A stretch of DNA of 13,038 nt, taken from contig PXBU01000336.1 in the NCBI GenBank assembly GCA_003566795.1, forward strand, positions 1 to 13,038, in the 5' to 3' direction. Shown one piece after another: positions 12,743 to 13,038 of the stretch. Under the pieces are notes generated by a model. That model did no database searches. It saw only the letters and a list, made by a program, of their open reading frames with translations, and was not told the DNA's origin. The position numbers were made by a program, and so were the translations under genes. This DNA comes from Puniceicoccaceae bacterium. Lineage in GTDB: Bacteria; Verrucomicrobiota; Verrucomicrobiia; Opitutales; Coraliomargaritaceae. Each line of letters begins with the position of its first letter. The stretch's first letter is position 1.

Positions 12743-13038
12743 TCACCCGAACACCCGCTTTCTCACGCCCTGAATGGTCGCCAAGCCCTGCCAATCGGCC
12801 CCGCGCATCAGAGACACCTTCGGCGGATACTTGCGTCCCTTCTCCCGCTGCCAGGATTCCACAAAGCCGCGCACAAATTCCTGGCTGCCCAGAATCGCCC
12901 CATCGGTAAAGTAACGCACCCGGCAGCGCAGCACCGTCGCCCGCGGCAACAGCGCCTTCTCCTGCTCCAGCACCTGCAAGGCCTTCGCCCGCTCCGCTTC
13001 CGAAAGCCCCGGCTGTCCCGCCCGCTTACCAAAGATCA
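12743..13038 (-). CDS. REP-associated tyrosine transposase (RAYT, Y1_Tnp family), carboxy-terminal part
   Basis: The frame is open from the TGA stop (12743-12745) to the window edge, giving 98 visible residues; the amino end lies beyond the window. The segment RCRVRYFTDGAILGSQEFVR, followed by a basic stretch (REKGRKYPP) and SLMRGADWQGLATIQGVRKR, matches the carboxy-terminal region that follows the Y1/HUH catalytic domain in RAYT proteins as I know them from Opitutae and gammaproteobacteria. The HUH motif and catalytic tyrosine are not in view, so activity cannot be judged. RAYTs are single-copy or low-copy domesticated IS200/IS605-like enzymes that act on REP/REPIN palindromes, and two such elements occur in this window. 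The call rests on recall of the family pattern rather than on catalytic residues. Confidence 0.75.
   Translation of the reverse strand, partial: IFGKRAGQPGLSEAERAKALQVLEQEKALLPRATVLRCRVRYFTDGAILGSQEFVRGFVESWQREKGRKYPPKVSLMRGADWQGLATIQGVRKRVFG

Overview
The window looks like a chromosomal segment of a moderately GC-rich Gram-negative bacterium, most likely Verrucomicrobiota, class Opitutia (Opitutae). This is inferred from protein style: a kinase-fold/PEGA/formylglycine-enzyme-like fusion, the carboxy-terminal part of a REP-associated tyrosine transposase (RAYT), and the form of the 2-isopropylmalate synthase. No taxonomic marker such as rRNA is present, so the placement is tentative.

Layout from left to right. 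At 1-813 (+) is the carboxy-terminal part of an HExxH metallopeptidase-like protein. A fumarylacetoacetate hydrolase-family gene (863-1666, -) converges on it. A tRNA-Val(GAC) gene (1759-1835, +) is followed at once by a GTAG-bearing palindromic element (1838-1958). At 1976-5596 (-) lies a two-gene cluster: a free-standing phosphopantothenoylcysteine decarboxylase (coaC), then, 6 bases downstream, a 1015-residue membrane protein with a catalytically degenerate kinase domain, PEGA-type repeats and an FGE/SUMF1-like domain. A 106-base divergent region with a clear dyad separates coaC from leuA (5703-7382, +).

The leuA 3' end overlaps by 32 bases the 3' end of a convergent membrane histidine kinase (7351-9735, -) that carries two PAS domains and a degenerate receiver. 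Upstream of the kinase on the same strand are holA (DNA polymerase III delta, 9801-10898), then a clean intrinsic terminator and tRNA-Asp(GTC) (11002-11078) with its own promoter. A second palindromic element (11146-11288) follows. Next are a soluble NtrB-like PAS histidine kinase (11421-12599, -), a short intergenic stretch with inverted repeats, and the carboxy-terminal part of the RAYT gene, cut by the window edge (12743-13038, -).

Most genes are housekeeping: leucine synthesis, coenzyme A synthesis, replication and two tRNAs. Two themes stand out. One is signalling proteins whose catalytic or phospho-accepting residues are lost (pseudokinase, pseudo-receiver), with two histidine kinases and no response regulator in view. 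The other is a pair of REP/REPIN-like palindromic elements beside the tRNA genes in the same window as a RAYT, the type of enzyme that in other bacteria acts on such elements. No CRISPR array, phage gene or complete mobile element was seen.
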